DNA of 13,890 bases from CAYXDO01 sp964463485. Lineage in GTDB: Bacteria > Myxococcota > Kuafuiibacteriia > Kuafuiibacteriales > Kuafuiibacteriaceae. Every line of letters begins with the position of its first letter. Within the stretch, counting starts at the first letter, position 1. The translations under genes were made by a program, and so were the position numbers. The DNA lies in contig CAYXDO010000234.1 in assembly GCA_964463485.1 (NCBI GenBank), positions 1 through 13,890 of the forward strand. Direction: 5' to 3'. The notes under the pieces were generated by a model, which did not search any database, was not told the DNA's origin, and saw nothing but the letters and a program-made list of their open reading frames with translations. Positions 1-7,635 of this stretch are shown here, piece after piece.

Positions 1-2
1 TC

Positions 3-137
3 GAGCAGGTTCGGGCCTTCCGAGCGCTCTACGCGGCCGCATCCGCGGCGTTCAGGGCCGGCAAGATGTCCGTGGCATTTCCTGCCTGGAGCTTCAGGCC
101 GAGCACTTCCGTGAGACAGGGACTCATCGCCACATAG
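3..137 (+). CDS. C-terminal end of a possible REP-type (Y1) transposase, partial
   Basis: A plus-strand frame is open from the window edge to a TAG at 135-137 and gives 44 residues, including AFRALYAAASAAFRAGKM and then a segment with FPAWSFRP. A helix followed by a short FP-x-x-S/T-F-x-P tail resembles the C-terminus of REP-associated tyrosine transposases as I remember them; this is recall, not a match. Most codons end in G or C. The opposite strand (29 to about 250) is also open with the same wobble position, so third-base composition cannot decide the strand. The minus reading ends in the residues ILPALNAADAAA and would need a frameshift near 245 to extend. No catalytic residue lies in the window. 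Strand and identity are both tentative. Confidence 0.3.
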   Translation, partial: EQVRAFRALYAAASAAFRAGKMSVAFPAWSFRPSTSVRQGLIAT

Positions 138-298
138 CTCGGGCGAGCTCCGACCGGCCTGAGGCCCCGCAGCGCCTCCCGATCGACCCGCGGCGTCGCC
201 GAGTCGGACAGGCTCGTCCTCAGCGTCAAGAAGAGCTCTCTCGAGCGCCGCGAAAGCCTCCGCCGGCGTCGTCCGCAACCTGAATTCGTCGCTCGGCT

Positions 299-322
299 GT
301 AACAGCGGGCCCCCGCTGTTAC
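299..322. repeat. Perfect inverted repeat, 11-bp arms
   Basis: The arms GTAACAGCGGG and CCCGCTGTTAC are exact reverse complements separated by only CC. No T-run follows on either strand, so it is not a classical terminator. It lies between the possible transposase end and the 65-bp repeat block, and may be a mobile-element end or a protein-binding palindrome. The rest of 138-361 shows no gene I can support. Confidence 0.6.
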
Positions 323-361
323 GCAAAACTCAGGTGAGTACCTACTGAACAATTCCGACCG

Positions 362-510
362 ACCACCGAAAATGGGACACAGGGGGGCACGGCCTGAATT
401 TGGGGGAGCACGGCCTGAATTTGGGGACCACCGAAAATGGGACACAGGGGGGCACGGCCTGAATTTGGGGGGCACGGCTTGAAATTGGGGGGGCTGGAAT
501 TTTGGGGTCA
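362..510. repeat. Two 65-bp tandem repeats, probably a remnant insertion-sequence end
   Basis: A unit beginning ACCACCGAAAATGGGACACA starts at 362 and again at 427. Inside each unit the sub-motif GCACGGCCTGAATTTGGGG occurs twice, the last copy being slightly diverged, so four copies run in a row. The block ends with TTTTGGGGTCA at 500-510. On the minus strand this reads TGACCCCAAAA, followed by the inverted forms of the sub-repeat. Multiple short repeats inside a TG...CA-type end are characteristic of IS21-like elements; the family assignment is inference. No transposase or second end is visible nearby, so this is a remnant. The TGA stop of the adjacent beta-propeller gene lies exactly at the edge of the block. 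Confidence 0.5.
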
Positions 511-1614
511 CTGTGCGGCAAGCACGCCATGTGGGGTTAAGATCCTCCAGGCGAGTCCGCCGCTGGGTGAGAGCGAGAGCAAGTAGTCGTTGCCCTGCAC
601 GATCGTGCGGTTCTTCATTCGAAACAGACCCATCGGTGTATTGATTCTAGGCAGTGCCCATAGTGTGTCGCCCGAATTCGGATTCAGCGATGACAGCGCT
701 GCGGTCGATGCCTCACTGACAAGAATACGCTCCGCAGAAGCCTCTAGAATGGCGAGGCCCGATTGCATGTGCCTCGACCATGCGAGAGTGAGGTCGGGTA
801 GTCTCGCAACGGCCAGCATTGTTCTGCCCTCAATGGACACGCCCGCAAACGCCACATAGCCTGGGCCGACCGAAACCTCGTCCATGCCCAGCCTGAAAGG
901 AACTAGAGTCGACGTACGCGTCACCTGGATGGAGGCCCCCTCCGCGCCTCGTAGCAGCCGAATCCGGGAACGTGCCCCTACGACAAAATAGTCGGCATTG
1001 GCTCGGACCCAGCGGACTTCGGAATCATTAATGGTTTTCTCGCTCAGCGATGAATCGACGTAGGTGAGAAGGTTGCTAGGATAGCTAGGATAAGCGCAGA
1101 GCAGAGCACCCTCTAGGCACGCAACTTGACCCGAGGCGCCCCGATACGCCTTGGCGGCAAGGCTACCGGGCTTGTTCGAGTAGTATGTGGCTCGCGGAGT
1201 CGCGAAGAAAAGACCGTCTGTCGAGGCCTCGATTTGAGGCGTACTCGACATTTGTATCGACCATACCGTGCTGCTCCTCGTGTCAGGAGGCGTTCCGAGC
1301 TTCACCGCGGCTACGGATTTCTGCCCCACCACGATTCCCGTAATACAGCTAGAATCAATCCTCCAAAAACGGGATGTGGGCGGAAAAGCCATATCCGAAC
1401 GGCTGACAGCAATTGTCGACCCAGAGGCAGCGTCGAGCACAATCCGCCGACCGGCCGAGTCCACAAAGCAGACCGTGCCACCTGTCGCGTCAATACCCAC
1501 TCCGACAACAACGAGTCGGTATGGGGGACCCGTGAGGCGAGTAACTGGGGCCGAATGCGACGAGTAGGCCATCGTTGCGCAAAAGGCGAGAAAGCAAGGC
1601 AAAACTCTACTCAT
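508..1614 (-). CDS. Exported PQQ-like beta-propeller protein
   Basis: This encodes 368 residues. The N-terminus (MSRVLPCFLAFCATMAYSSHSA) has a basic residue and a short hydrophobic stretch with a small-residue end, so it is probably a Sec signal peptide. The rest is rich in short beta-strand blocks. Near the C-terminus two units resemble PQQ/quinoprotein propeller blades: LNPNSGDTLWALPR (about 309-322) and LSLSPSGGLAWRI (about 344-356). No enzyme motif is seen, so a binding or scaffold role outside the cytoplasm is inferred. Its ATG lies 6 bp after the metallopeptidase stop, so the two are probably one operon. There is no clear ribosome-binding site, which fits coupled translation. Base composition is clearly lower in G+C than in the housekeeping block. 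The last residues (GVLAAQ) end at the edge of the 65-bp repeat block, so the original C-terminus may have been lost. Few blades are recognisable, so the fold is tentative. Confidence 0.7.
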   Translation of the reverse strand: MSRVLPCFLAFCATMAYSSHSAPVTRLTGPPYRLVVVGVGIDATGGTVCFVDSAGRRIVLDAASGSTIAVSRSDMAFPPTSRFWRIDSSCITGIVVGQKSVAAVKLGTPPDTRSSTVWSIQMSSTPQIEASTDGLFFATPRATYYSNKPGSLAAKAYRGASGQVACLEGALLCAYPSYPSNLLTYVDSSLSEKTINDSEVRWVRANADYFVVGARSRIRLLRGAEGASIQVTRTSTLVPFRLGMDEVSVGPGYVAFAGVSIEGRTMLAVARLPDLTLAWSRHMQSGLAILEASAERILVSEASTAALSSLNPNSGDTLWALPRINTPMGLFRMKNRTIVQGNDYLLSLSPSGGLAWRILTPHGVLAAQ

Positions 1615-1620
1615 GGGTCG

Positions 1621-2157
1621 TCAGGCAGCGGGGGGGACCGTCGGCCACTCTTCTTCGTCAACTATTGAACCGACTTCGAGTGATTCCATAAAGAGATCTA
1701 GTTGAAACTCCCAGTTCGCGGCGCTGTCACCTCTTCCGTACGTTTCCAACCGTCCGAGGACGTGCTTCCACGTCTCCCCTTCAGTCGGCTTGACGGGATC
1801 CAGAGTAGCGAGGGGGCTCTTGTGGGAGATTTCATGCACGATGACTGAAACCTGGGATCCGGACGGGCGGAAGACGTATGCGCCCGGCTCAAAAGCGAGA
1901 TCCCTGAAGATTGGGCAAGTCCTGACGAAGCCGTCAGGGGCACTGGCTGTGGAGGCCACAATTTTAGGACTCGAAGTTTCGCATGACGTTGGGCCGCTTG
2001 GCAGCGAAATCAACTCATCAACAATCGAGTCCCTAACAGGGGCGAGAAATGGACTCTGCGCGAGTCTGTCAATCTGGGTCCAGCCATCCCGGACGGTGTC
2101 GAGGTTCTCGTTTTTGAACAGCAGCCAAGATAGCATTCGATAGCCACCTTCCTTCAT
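1621..2157 (-). CDS. HExxH zinc-metallopeptidase-like protein (aspzincin/M35-like), N-terminus frameshifted
   Basis: From the first usable ATG the protein has 178 residues. The motif VIVHEISH places HExxH at residues 108-112, followed by Asp120 in LATLD, TYG at 139-141 and an N-W-E-F block at about 149-151. HExxH, then an Asp, then YG and a closing Asn/aromatic region is the layout of aspzincin (M35/Lys-specific) peptidases. The Asp is nearer the second His than usual, so zinc binding by it is unproven. No signal peptide is visible. The same frame continues coding-like upstream (ADGYLARKRAPFFTKW) without a start, back to an 8-T run. One extra T there would join it to an ATG at 2245 (MNNYVNFFF...), giving about 30 more residues. 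The gene is 6 bp upstream of the propeller gene and lower in G+C than the core genes. It is either a real protein with a short start or a newly broken gene. Confidence 0.65.
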   Translation of the reverse strand: MKEGGYRMLSWLLFKNENLDTVRDGWTQIDRLAQSPFLAPVRDSIVDELISLPSGPTSCETSSPKIVASTASAPDGFVRTCPIFRDLAFEPGAYVFRPSGSQVSVIVHEISHKSPLATLDPVKPTEGETWKHVLGRLETYGRGDSAANWEFQLDLFMESLEVGSIVDEEEWPTVPPAA

Positions 2158-2220
2158 CCACTTCGTGAAGAACGGTGCTCGCTTTCGGGCCAGGTAGCCA
2201 TCGGCCGAGGCTACCGACCG

Positions 2221-2228
2221 AAAAAAAA
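2221..2228 (-). other. Homopolymer of eight A (T on the coding strand) at a putative frameshift
   Basis: On the minus strand the ATG at 2243-2245 opens MNNYVNF and enters a run of eight T. With nine T it would read on as FFRSVASADGYL into the metallopeptidase frame; with eight it shifts out, and the peptidase frame has a TGA just before the run. This may be an indel mutation, a slippage or phase-variation site, or a sequencing error. Confidence 0.55.
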
Positions 2229-2383
2229 TTCACATAGTTATTCATCGGGTCGGGATCGCCGTCGGAGCTGAGGCCTACTGGTGGTCACCCTTTGGTTTGG
2301 TTGCAGCGTTGCAGCGTCGAAACGCTTGAAGTACGCCGTTCGATCGAGTGCGTTTGTAGCGGCGACATGTTGGGCTTGTGGTC

Positions 2384-2605
2384 ATGACACGCTCTTCGAA
2401 ATCGTCGATTTCTCGCAGGGAATCCAGTCCGGAGGCAGGAGCCGCTTTGCGCAAGGCGATCGATGAGGCGGGTGTGCTCAACGCGATCGATAAGACCGTC
2501 GAAGGGCTGTTCGGCCCAAATCTGACGTTTTCTCAGCGCGAGCAAGCCTACCTCATGATCGCCGAAAGGGCCGTGTCGGAGCTTGAGGAATCGAGCGATG
2601 AGTAA
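2384..2605 (+). CDS. Small hypothetical protein, 73 aa, coupled to the next ORF
   Basis: I chose the ATG at 2384; a GTG at 2378 in the same frame is possible. The product has a basic, serine-rich N-terminus (MTRSSKSSISRR), then predicted helices with the stretches AALRKAIDEAGVLNAIDK and QREQAYLMIAERAVSELEES, and an acidic end. It is probably a small all-helical cytoplasmic protein. No known family is recognised. The stop overlaps the next start as ATGAGTAA (2598-2605), a usual sign of translational coupling, which makes it more likely to be a real gene than a chance frame. It lies between the metallopeptidase gene (opposite strand) and the IS4 remnant and may be part of an accessory element that the IS disrupted. 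No strong ribosome-binding site is seen. Confidence 0.45.
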   Translation: MTRSSKSSISRRESSPEAGAALRKAIDEAGVLNAIDKTVEGLFGPNLTFSQREQAYLMIAERAVSELEESSDE

Positions 2606-2830
2606 CGCGCGATACGGTCTCCTACTCCCGGATGGCAGAACAGAGGAACAGCTAAGCGCGAAGCAGTTGCGCTTGCTTGAGCTGTCGAATCGAGCACACC
2701 GCCGTAGCGTATTGAACCGGAAACTCTCGGCCAAGGATAGGAACACTCTTTGGGTGCCGCTAGAGGAGCGGGTCTCGCGGCTGGACGGAATGATCCAGCG
2801 AGGTTCCGATCTCCCACCGGAACGCAAAGA
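2598..2830 (+). pseudogene. 5' part of an unknown gene, broken at the IS4 remnant
   Basis: The ATG overlaps the stop of the 73-aa gene. The reading frame begins MSNARYGLLLPDGRTEEQLS and looks coding through KQLRLLELSNRAHRR. From about 2830 it becomes a meaningless arginine/serine-rich shadow of the transposase frame, ending at 3326. The break therefore lies between about 2690 and 2830, where a transposase-like frame takes over in another phase. Residues after about position 33 (RSVLNRKLSAKDRNTLW) could belong to this gene or to an upstream transposase piece in a shifted frame; I could not decide. Function is unknown. Confidence 0.35.
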
Positions 2831-3483
2831 CCGCCCCCGGCGATCGCAAGGAACACCCGCCTCGAAAGTCACGGATCGCCACGCTGACCTTCACTGCGAC
2901 GACCGTCGTGCTCAAACGACCAACCTATCTGAGGGGGACGACTCCAGAAACCCTGAAGCTAAATGTCGTTCATGTCCTGGAGCCGAATCCCCCGGAGGAC
3001 GAAGACCCAATTCAGTGGCTCCTCTACACAAGTCTACCCGTCGGCAATTCGGCCGAGGTCGAAGCAGTCGTAGATATTTATCGAGCTCGGTGGACAATCG
3101 AAGAATTCAACAAGGCTCTGAAAACCGGATGCAAGTACGAGAGTCGCGAGTTTCAAACGCTGCACGCGCTCCTAGTTGTACTGGCGATGACTTTTCCGAT
3201 AGCCTGCGAACTGCTGAGGCTCCGCAGCCGCGCTCGCGCAACTCCCGGCGCACCCGCATCCGAGATCCTTACCGAAACACAACTCGAGGTACTGCGAATC
3301 ATGGGTCCGTACAAACTTTCGCCTGAACCGACGGCCTCCGAGGCGCTGCTTGCGGTTGCGCACCAGAAGCGAAATGGAGAGCCTGGATGGCTCGTCTTGT
3401 ATCGGGGAATGAGCGAATTATATACTCTGACCAGGGGATTCGAGGAGGGTCGAAAAAAGAAAGTTAGGAGCCGCAACTTGTGA
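2794..3483 (+). pseudogene. C-terminal remnant of an IS4/Tn5-type transposase
   Basis: The frame is open after a TGA at 2791-2793, with no good start until GTG 2908. It reads SEVPISHRN, HPPRKSRIATLTF, LNVVHVLEPNPP and then the diagnostic IS4 YREK signature in DIYRARWTIEEFNKALKTG: Y, R, E and K spaced 2, 3 and 6 residues apart. The Glu is the third catalytic acid of the DDE triad. The end carries NGEPGWLVLYRG, the usual C-terminal block. Both catalytic Asp regions are missing and the segment before the C-terminal block is shortened, so the protein cannot be an active transposase. No terminal inverted repeats were recognised. The short hexamer-like repeat of CGAGCA/CGAACA at 3495-3527 follows. 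The right end of the element probably falls between 3484 and 3530, beside the broken DUF4920-like gene. Confidence 0.8.
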
Positions 3484-3525
3484 GGTATCAACAGACGAGC
3501 ACGAACACGAACGAGCACGAGCACG

Positions 3526-3699
3526 AAAGTGACATCGGCGCGAAGCTCTATCCAGCAGCCCTTTTTCTGGCAAACGCCCTCGACCTTGCAGCTCACGAGG
3601 ACGACCTTGCCGAAAGTAGTCGTCGGGCTTCGCGAGCGGGTTGGCCAGGGGCTGCTCTTCCTTCAGCTCGAAACGGATCTCCGAGGGCCGGTGATCCCC
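3526..3699 (-). pseudogene. Fragment of a DUF4920-like gene, frameshifted and truncated
   Basis: Two minus-strand frames together read like one domain. The first is EIRFELKEEQPLANPLAKPDDYF. After a one-base shift at the TTT run (3613-3615) the other frame continues GKVVLVSCKVEGVCQKKGCW and IELRADV. The core G-K-x-V-x-V-x-x-x-V-x-x-V-C-Q-K-K-G-C-W is the hallmark of DUF4920 domains, a small beta-barrel family found in exported proteins, as I recall it. No start codon is found before the fragment, because it begins right after the kinase stop. The 3' half is replaced by the low-complexity sequence next to the IS4 remnant. It is therefore doubly broken and probably cut by the transposon insertion. 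Family recognition is by eye. Confidence 0.55.
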
Positions 3700-3719
3700 G
3701 ACGATCCAAGCGATCGTCG
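3699..3719 (-). terminator. Hairpin directly after the kinase stop codon
   Basis: CGACGATC and GATCGTCG are perfect 8-bp arms around a 5-base loop, starting one base after the kinase TAG. There is no T-run after it, so it is either a weak terminator or a 3'-end stabilising stem. Confidence 0.4.
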
Positions 3720-6700
3720 CTACTCGGGATCGTCGCAGCAGCGGAAGCCGAGGCGGTCGGCTTTGTAGTCGGGCTTCTGTTTCTTTCTGGCCGCGCAGCG
3801 AGCGTCGTAGCCGGGCCGATCGGAGGCTCCGCCTTTGACGACGTAGCCGCCTCCGCTGGCCCATTTGCTGGCGGTCCACTCGGAGACGTTGCCTGACAGG
3901 TCGAAGACGTTGAACCCAGACCGGCAAGACTTGAAGGTGCCGGACTTCGCGATCTCACGATCTTGTCCGTCTTCGTCCTCGGTGTTGCAGGTCGCGGGGT
4001 CCCACTGATTTCCGTATGGGAAGCGGGTCCCGGCGGTGCCTTTGCACGCTTTTTCCCACTCTTCCTCGGAGCAGAGTCGCTTCTTGCGCGCCTTGCAGGC
4101 TCGCTCGGCGCCTGCGTAGTCGACGCCGACGGTCGGGTCACGGCCGCGGCCGTTGGGGGCTTCGTAGTAGTCGATGCAGAAGTCGGGGACCTCGGCGGAC
4201 TCGTAGTTCTTGTCGCCGAAGTTGCGTTCGGGATCGTTGCGCGGCGCGCCCATCATGAACTGCCCGCCGGGGATCAGCGTCATGCCTTGCGGGCACTTCT
4301 TGGCGCCGGCTGCGATCGGGATGGCCGTAAGGTCGCTCTGTCCCTCGCCCGGCTTCTCGGTCTCGGCCTTCTTCTTGGCCTCCGCCTCGGCCTTCTTCGC
4401 TTCGGCTTCGGCCCTCTTCGCTTCTGCTTCCGACTTCTTGGCGTCGGCTTCGGCCTTCTTCTTGGCCTCGGCCTCGGCGCGCGTGGCGTCCTTCTTGGCG
4501 TCGGCGTCCTTCTTTTCTGCGTCGCGCTTGGCCTTCTCTTCGGCGTAGGCCTTCTGGGCCTCGATGGCTTCGGCTCTCTCGCGGAGCTTGCGCTCCTGCT
4601 CGTCGGCCTTCTTCTTGGCTTCCTTCTGCTCGGCAGCGCGCTTTTCGGCCTCGGCTTGGGCGGCCACGCTCTGCTCGCGGCGGACTCGCTCGCGCTCGGC
4701 GGCTTTGTTTGCCTCGTCCGCGCGACGCTGCGCTTCCTCGGCGAGCTTTCGCTTCTTTTCGGCCTCGGCGCCCTTGGCCTGATCGGCGTCGAGCTTGGCG
4801 CGCTCGGACTCCTTCGCCGCGTCGGCCGCCTTCTGCTTCTCTTCTTCTTCGCGGCGACGCGCGAGCTCGGCTTCAGCGCGCTTGGCGTCGGCTTCGGCGA
4901 CCGCCTTCGCCTCCTCCTTGCCGGCTTCCGCCGAGGCCTTCTGCTGAACGGCCAGCGCTTCGCGAAGCGCGGCCATCTCTTGCTGGCGCGAGCGCTCCAT
5001 CGCGAAGAGCACGCCTCCGAAGAGCGCCGCGAGGATCAACGCGGTCGCGACGATGCCGATGAGGAGGTTGCGGTTGCTGCGATCTTGCGCTCGGACGAAG
5101 TCACGCGGGAGCGCCGAGCTGATCGAGGGGTCACGGGAGCGGATAGCGCCCGCGGTATCCGCGACGAGCGGTCGCGCGGCGGAGTTCGTCTGGTCGATCG
5201 GGACGGCCGAGTTGAACAGGCCGCTCACGCTGATCGGCCCGGAGACCTCGGAGGACGTCCGAATCGAGCTCATGCGGGGCCGAGTCATGGGCCGGACGCG
5301 GGAGCTCGTCCCGTTCTTGCCCTGAGTCTGGTCTTCGGGCGAAGCAGGCGCGGGCTCGGGTCGCGCTTCAGGCGCTTGTCGCGTCTGGGGACGCGCGCTC
5401 CCCACGGGCACGCGCTCCACCATGGGCTGGACGCGGTGGGCGGAAGGTGATCCGCCAGAGACGTCGGAGAACGAAAGCGGCGCAGCCGGAGGCTCCTCGG
5501 GCGGGGCAAACTCGGACGCAGCGAACGGGGGAGGCGGTGAGAAGGCCGGCGGCGAGAAGGCCGGCGGCGAGAACGGCGGCGGCGGCGAGAACGCCGAGCC
5601 GAACGGGGTCGGCGGCGGAAACGCGACGTCGCTGGCCGGAGGCGGTGGAGCTCCTTCGACCTCCGAGACGCGCTGACGACGTGTAGCGGCGTCGCGATCC
5701 GCGGCGGGGAGCTCGGGCTTCTTGTCGGTCGGGAGCTCTGGGCGCGTGACCGCCTCGGTCGCTACGGGCGAGGCACCCGCGGGCGCTGGCGGAGCTGCGA
5801 GCGCTGGCGGAGGAGCGGAGTGGACAGGCGCGGGCGGAGGCTTCGCCAGAGACACCGCGGGGCGCGTGGACTCGGCGTCCTCCGCGGCAGTCTTGGGCGC
5901 CTGGGCGGTGGCAGCTTCGTCGGCGGGCTGGAGCGAGGCGTCGATGGCCTCCAGCTCCCGCGTAACGCTCGGCGCCTGCGGAGTCGGCCGCGACGCCTGA
6001 AGCGCCGCTTGATCGACCTGGATGACGTTCGTGGCGCGCGGGTCGGCGATCAGCTCGATGGCGGACCCCGGGAGCTCCTCCATGTGCTCGAAGTTCTCGG
6101 TCGGCTCGTCGCCTTCGTCGGGGCGGCGAGGACGCTCGGTCTGGGAGTCCCGCCCGGCGGCCTCGATCATATCCTCGCCGACCTCGATGCTGCCGGTGGG
6201 CAGGCGATCGGGCTCTTCGATCACGCGAGGCGCGGCTTCGTTGGCGGGCTCCGGCACAGGGCGCGCGCCGTGCGTGCCGATGTCGAGCCGCTGCGTCGGC
6301 GCCTCCGTGTCTGGAGGCGACGGCATCGCCGCGAGCATGTCGACACCCGCCGAGATGGGCGGGAGCGGCGGGAGCGCAGCGGCGTCGAGCTCCGGCGCTG
6401 GGATCGGAGGTAGCTGAAACGAAGGCGGCGGAAACGGAGGCGGGCCCCCGGGTCGATCCGAGGCGAGCTCGGGCGAAGGGAGCGCAGACGGCGCCAGAGC
6501 TTCACCGCGGCGCGCCGGTGGCGGATCGGACCGCGGCGGCGGAGGCGGAGCGACAGGTGGGGCCGCTCGCGGCGGCGTCGGAGGTGGAGGGACTCGTGCC
6601 GGCGGAGCCGGCGGCGCGGGCGCAATGGCTTCGGGCGCAACGGAGACCGACGCAGAGCGAGGAGGAGCTTCGATCGACGGCCGGAGCAACGGCTTCTTCA

Positions 6701-7622
6701 GATCGTCGAAGAGCTCGGTGGGTGACGCGTAGCGCTCTTTTGGAGGCCGAGCGAGGCAGCGCCGCAACACGTTGACCATGTCCGGCGACAAGCCGGCGGT
6801 GGCGATGTTCAGCGACTCAGGCTTGCCATCGTCGTAGACCTTCCCGGTCAGCATCTCGTGCAAGATCACGCCGAGGCTGTAAATGTCGACGGCAGCGCTG
6901 AGCTCGGGGACCTCGAGGCGTACCTCCGGCGCGAGATATTTCAGGTTGGAGCCCCGAGACTTCTGGATCGCGAGGAAAGGCTTGCGCGGCAAGCTCGCCA
7001 GCAGCCCAAAGTCCGTGACCTTCAAGAGGTCGGGGAGCACGATGATGTTGTCGGGCTTCAGATCCCCGTGGAACGTGGTCTTGGAGGCGTGCTCGAGCGC
7101 CTGACAGAGTTGGCTGAAGATCGGCTCGATCTCGTTGCGGCGGAAGGTCTGGCCCTTGTCCTTGCGCAGGTCGATGATCTTTCGAAGGGACAGGCCCTCG
7201 AGGTACTGCATCGTGAAGAACGCGCGATCGCCGTCTTTGCCTTCGTCGAAGATACGAACGACGTTCTGGTGGCTGAGCTTCTTGGCGACCTTGATCTCCT
7301 TGGAGAACAAACGACGCTCCTCGGGTGTCTGGAGGAGCTTGGCGTTGATCACCTTGAGCCCGACGTCGACGTCGATCTCTTGGTCCTTGGCGCGATAGAC
7401 CACGCCAGCGCCGCCGGATCCGGCGATGTCGCGGACCTGGTAGCGGTTCGCGATCAGGTCGCCGATCTTGTACACGACGCCGGCGACGCGACTGCGCGTG
7501 CGCTGCCGCTCGCGTGCGTCAGAAGCAGGGGAACCGTTCGGGCCGCCTTGGAGGCGCGTGCCGCAATTCCAGCACTTTTCGGCCTCGTCCTGGACGTGGC
7601 TGCCACATCGATAGCAGAGCAC
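3720..7622 (-). CDS. Membrane Ser/Thr protein kinase with N-terminal zinc ribbon and C-terminal SUMF1 (FGE-sulfatase) domain
   Basis: This is a 1300-residue signalling protein. Residues 3-20 form a zinc ribbon (CYRC and CWNC). The Hanks-type kinase domain spans about 57-312: glycine loop GSGGAGVV after Gly68, Lys90 in GLKVI, Glu109, HGDLKPDN at 185-192, DFG at 204-206 and APE at 231-233. The HRD motif is HGD here, so the kinase is of the non-RD type. A proline/alanine-rich linker (about 315-850) includes FSPPAFSPP-type repeats. One transmembrane helix lies near 852-876, and a Lys/Ala/Glu coiled coil runs from about 877 to 1095. A SUMF1-like domain follows from about 1107 (MTLIPGGQFMMG, GNVSEWTAS, LGFRCC), presumably extracytoplasmic. 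Such domains often bind or sense rather than oxidise sulfatase cysteines; which applies here is not shown. The start is GTG with GGAGGT 7 bases upstream (7630-7635). The divergent neighbour is the basic-tail gene. Confidence 0.93.
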   Translation of the reverse strand: MLCYRCGSHVQDEAEKCWNCGTRLQGGPNGSPASDARERQRTRSRVAGVVYKIGDLIANRYQVRDIAGSGGAGVVYRAKDQEIDVDVGLKVINAKLLQTPEERRLFSKEIKVAKKLSHQNVVRIFDEGKDGDRAFFTMQYLEGLSLRKIIDLRKDKGQTFRRNEIEPIFSQLCQALEHASKTTFHGDLKPDNIIVLPDLLKVTDFGLLASLPRKPFLAIQKSRGSNLKYLAPEVRLEVPELSAAVDIYSLGVILHEMLTGKVYDDGKPESLNIATAGLSPDMVNVLRRCLARPPKERYASPTELFDDLKKPLLRPSIEAPPRSASVSVAPEAIAPAPPAPPARVPPPPTPPRAAPPVAPPPPPRSDPPPARRGEALAPSALPSPELASDRPGGPPPFPPPSFQLPPIPAPELDAAALPPLPPISAGVDMLAAMPSPPDTEAPTQRLDIGTHGARPVPEPANEAAPRVIEEPDRLPTGSIEVGEDMIEAAGRDSQTERPRRPDEGDEPTENFEHMEELPGSAIELIADPRATNVIQVDQAALQASRPTPQAPSVTRELEAIDASLQPADEAATAQAPKTAAEDAESTRPAVSLAKPPPAPVHSAPPPALAAPPAPAGASPVATEAVTRPELPTDKKPELPAADRDAATRRQRVSEVEGAPPPPASDVAFPPPTPFGSAFSPPPPFSPPAFSPPAFSPPPPFAASEFAPPEEPPAAPLSFSDVSGGSPSAHRVQPMVERVPVGSARPQTRQAPEARPEPAPASPEDQTQGKNGTSSRVRPMTRPRMSSIRTSSEVSGPISVSGLFNSAVPIDQTNSAARPLVADTAGAIRSRDPSISSALPRDFVRAQDRSNRNLLIGIVATALILAALFGGVLFAMERSRQQEMAALREALAVQQKASAEAGKEEAKAVAEADAKRAEAELARRREEEEKQKAADAAKESERAKLDADQAKGAEAEKKRKLAEEAQRRADEANKAAERERVRREQSVAAQAEAEKRAAEQKEAKKKADEQERKLRERAEAIEAQKAYAEEKAKRDAEKKDADAKKDATRAEAEAKKKAEADAKKSEAEAKRAEAEAKKAEAEAKKKAETEKPGEGQSDLTAIPIAAGAKKCPQGMTLIPGGQFMMGAPRNDPERNFGDKNYESAEVPDFCIDYYEAPNGRGRDPTVGVDYAGAERACKARKKRLCSEEEWEKACKGTAGTRFPYGNQWDPATCNTEDEDGQDREIAKSGTFKSCRSGFNVFDLSGNVSEWTASKWASGGGYVVKGGASDRPGYDARCAARKKQKPDYKADRLGFRCCDDPE

Positions 7623-7629
7623 TCTTGGA

Positions 7630-7635
7630 ACCTCC
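7630..7635 (-). promoter_or_regulatory. Ribosome-binding site fixing the GTG start of the kinase
   Basis: The minus strand reads GGAGGT, then seven bases, then GTG at 7622. This near-perfect Shine-Dalgarno site decides the non-ATG start immediately before the zinc ribbon (LCYRC). Confidence 0.75.

Noticed and set aside
299..322. Rho-independent terminator
   Set aside because: The hairpin is strong but no T-run follows on either strand.
2598..3326. Full 243-residue protein in a single frame
   Set aside because: After about 2830 the sequence is a shadow of the IS4 transposase frame; only the first part looks coding.
3963..5450. 495-residue plus-strand open frame opposite the kinase
   Set aside because: It is a Leu/Gly/Arg-rich shadow of the alanine/lysine coiled-coil and linker codons; the kinase on the other strand has clear domains throughout.
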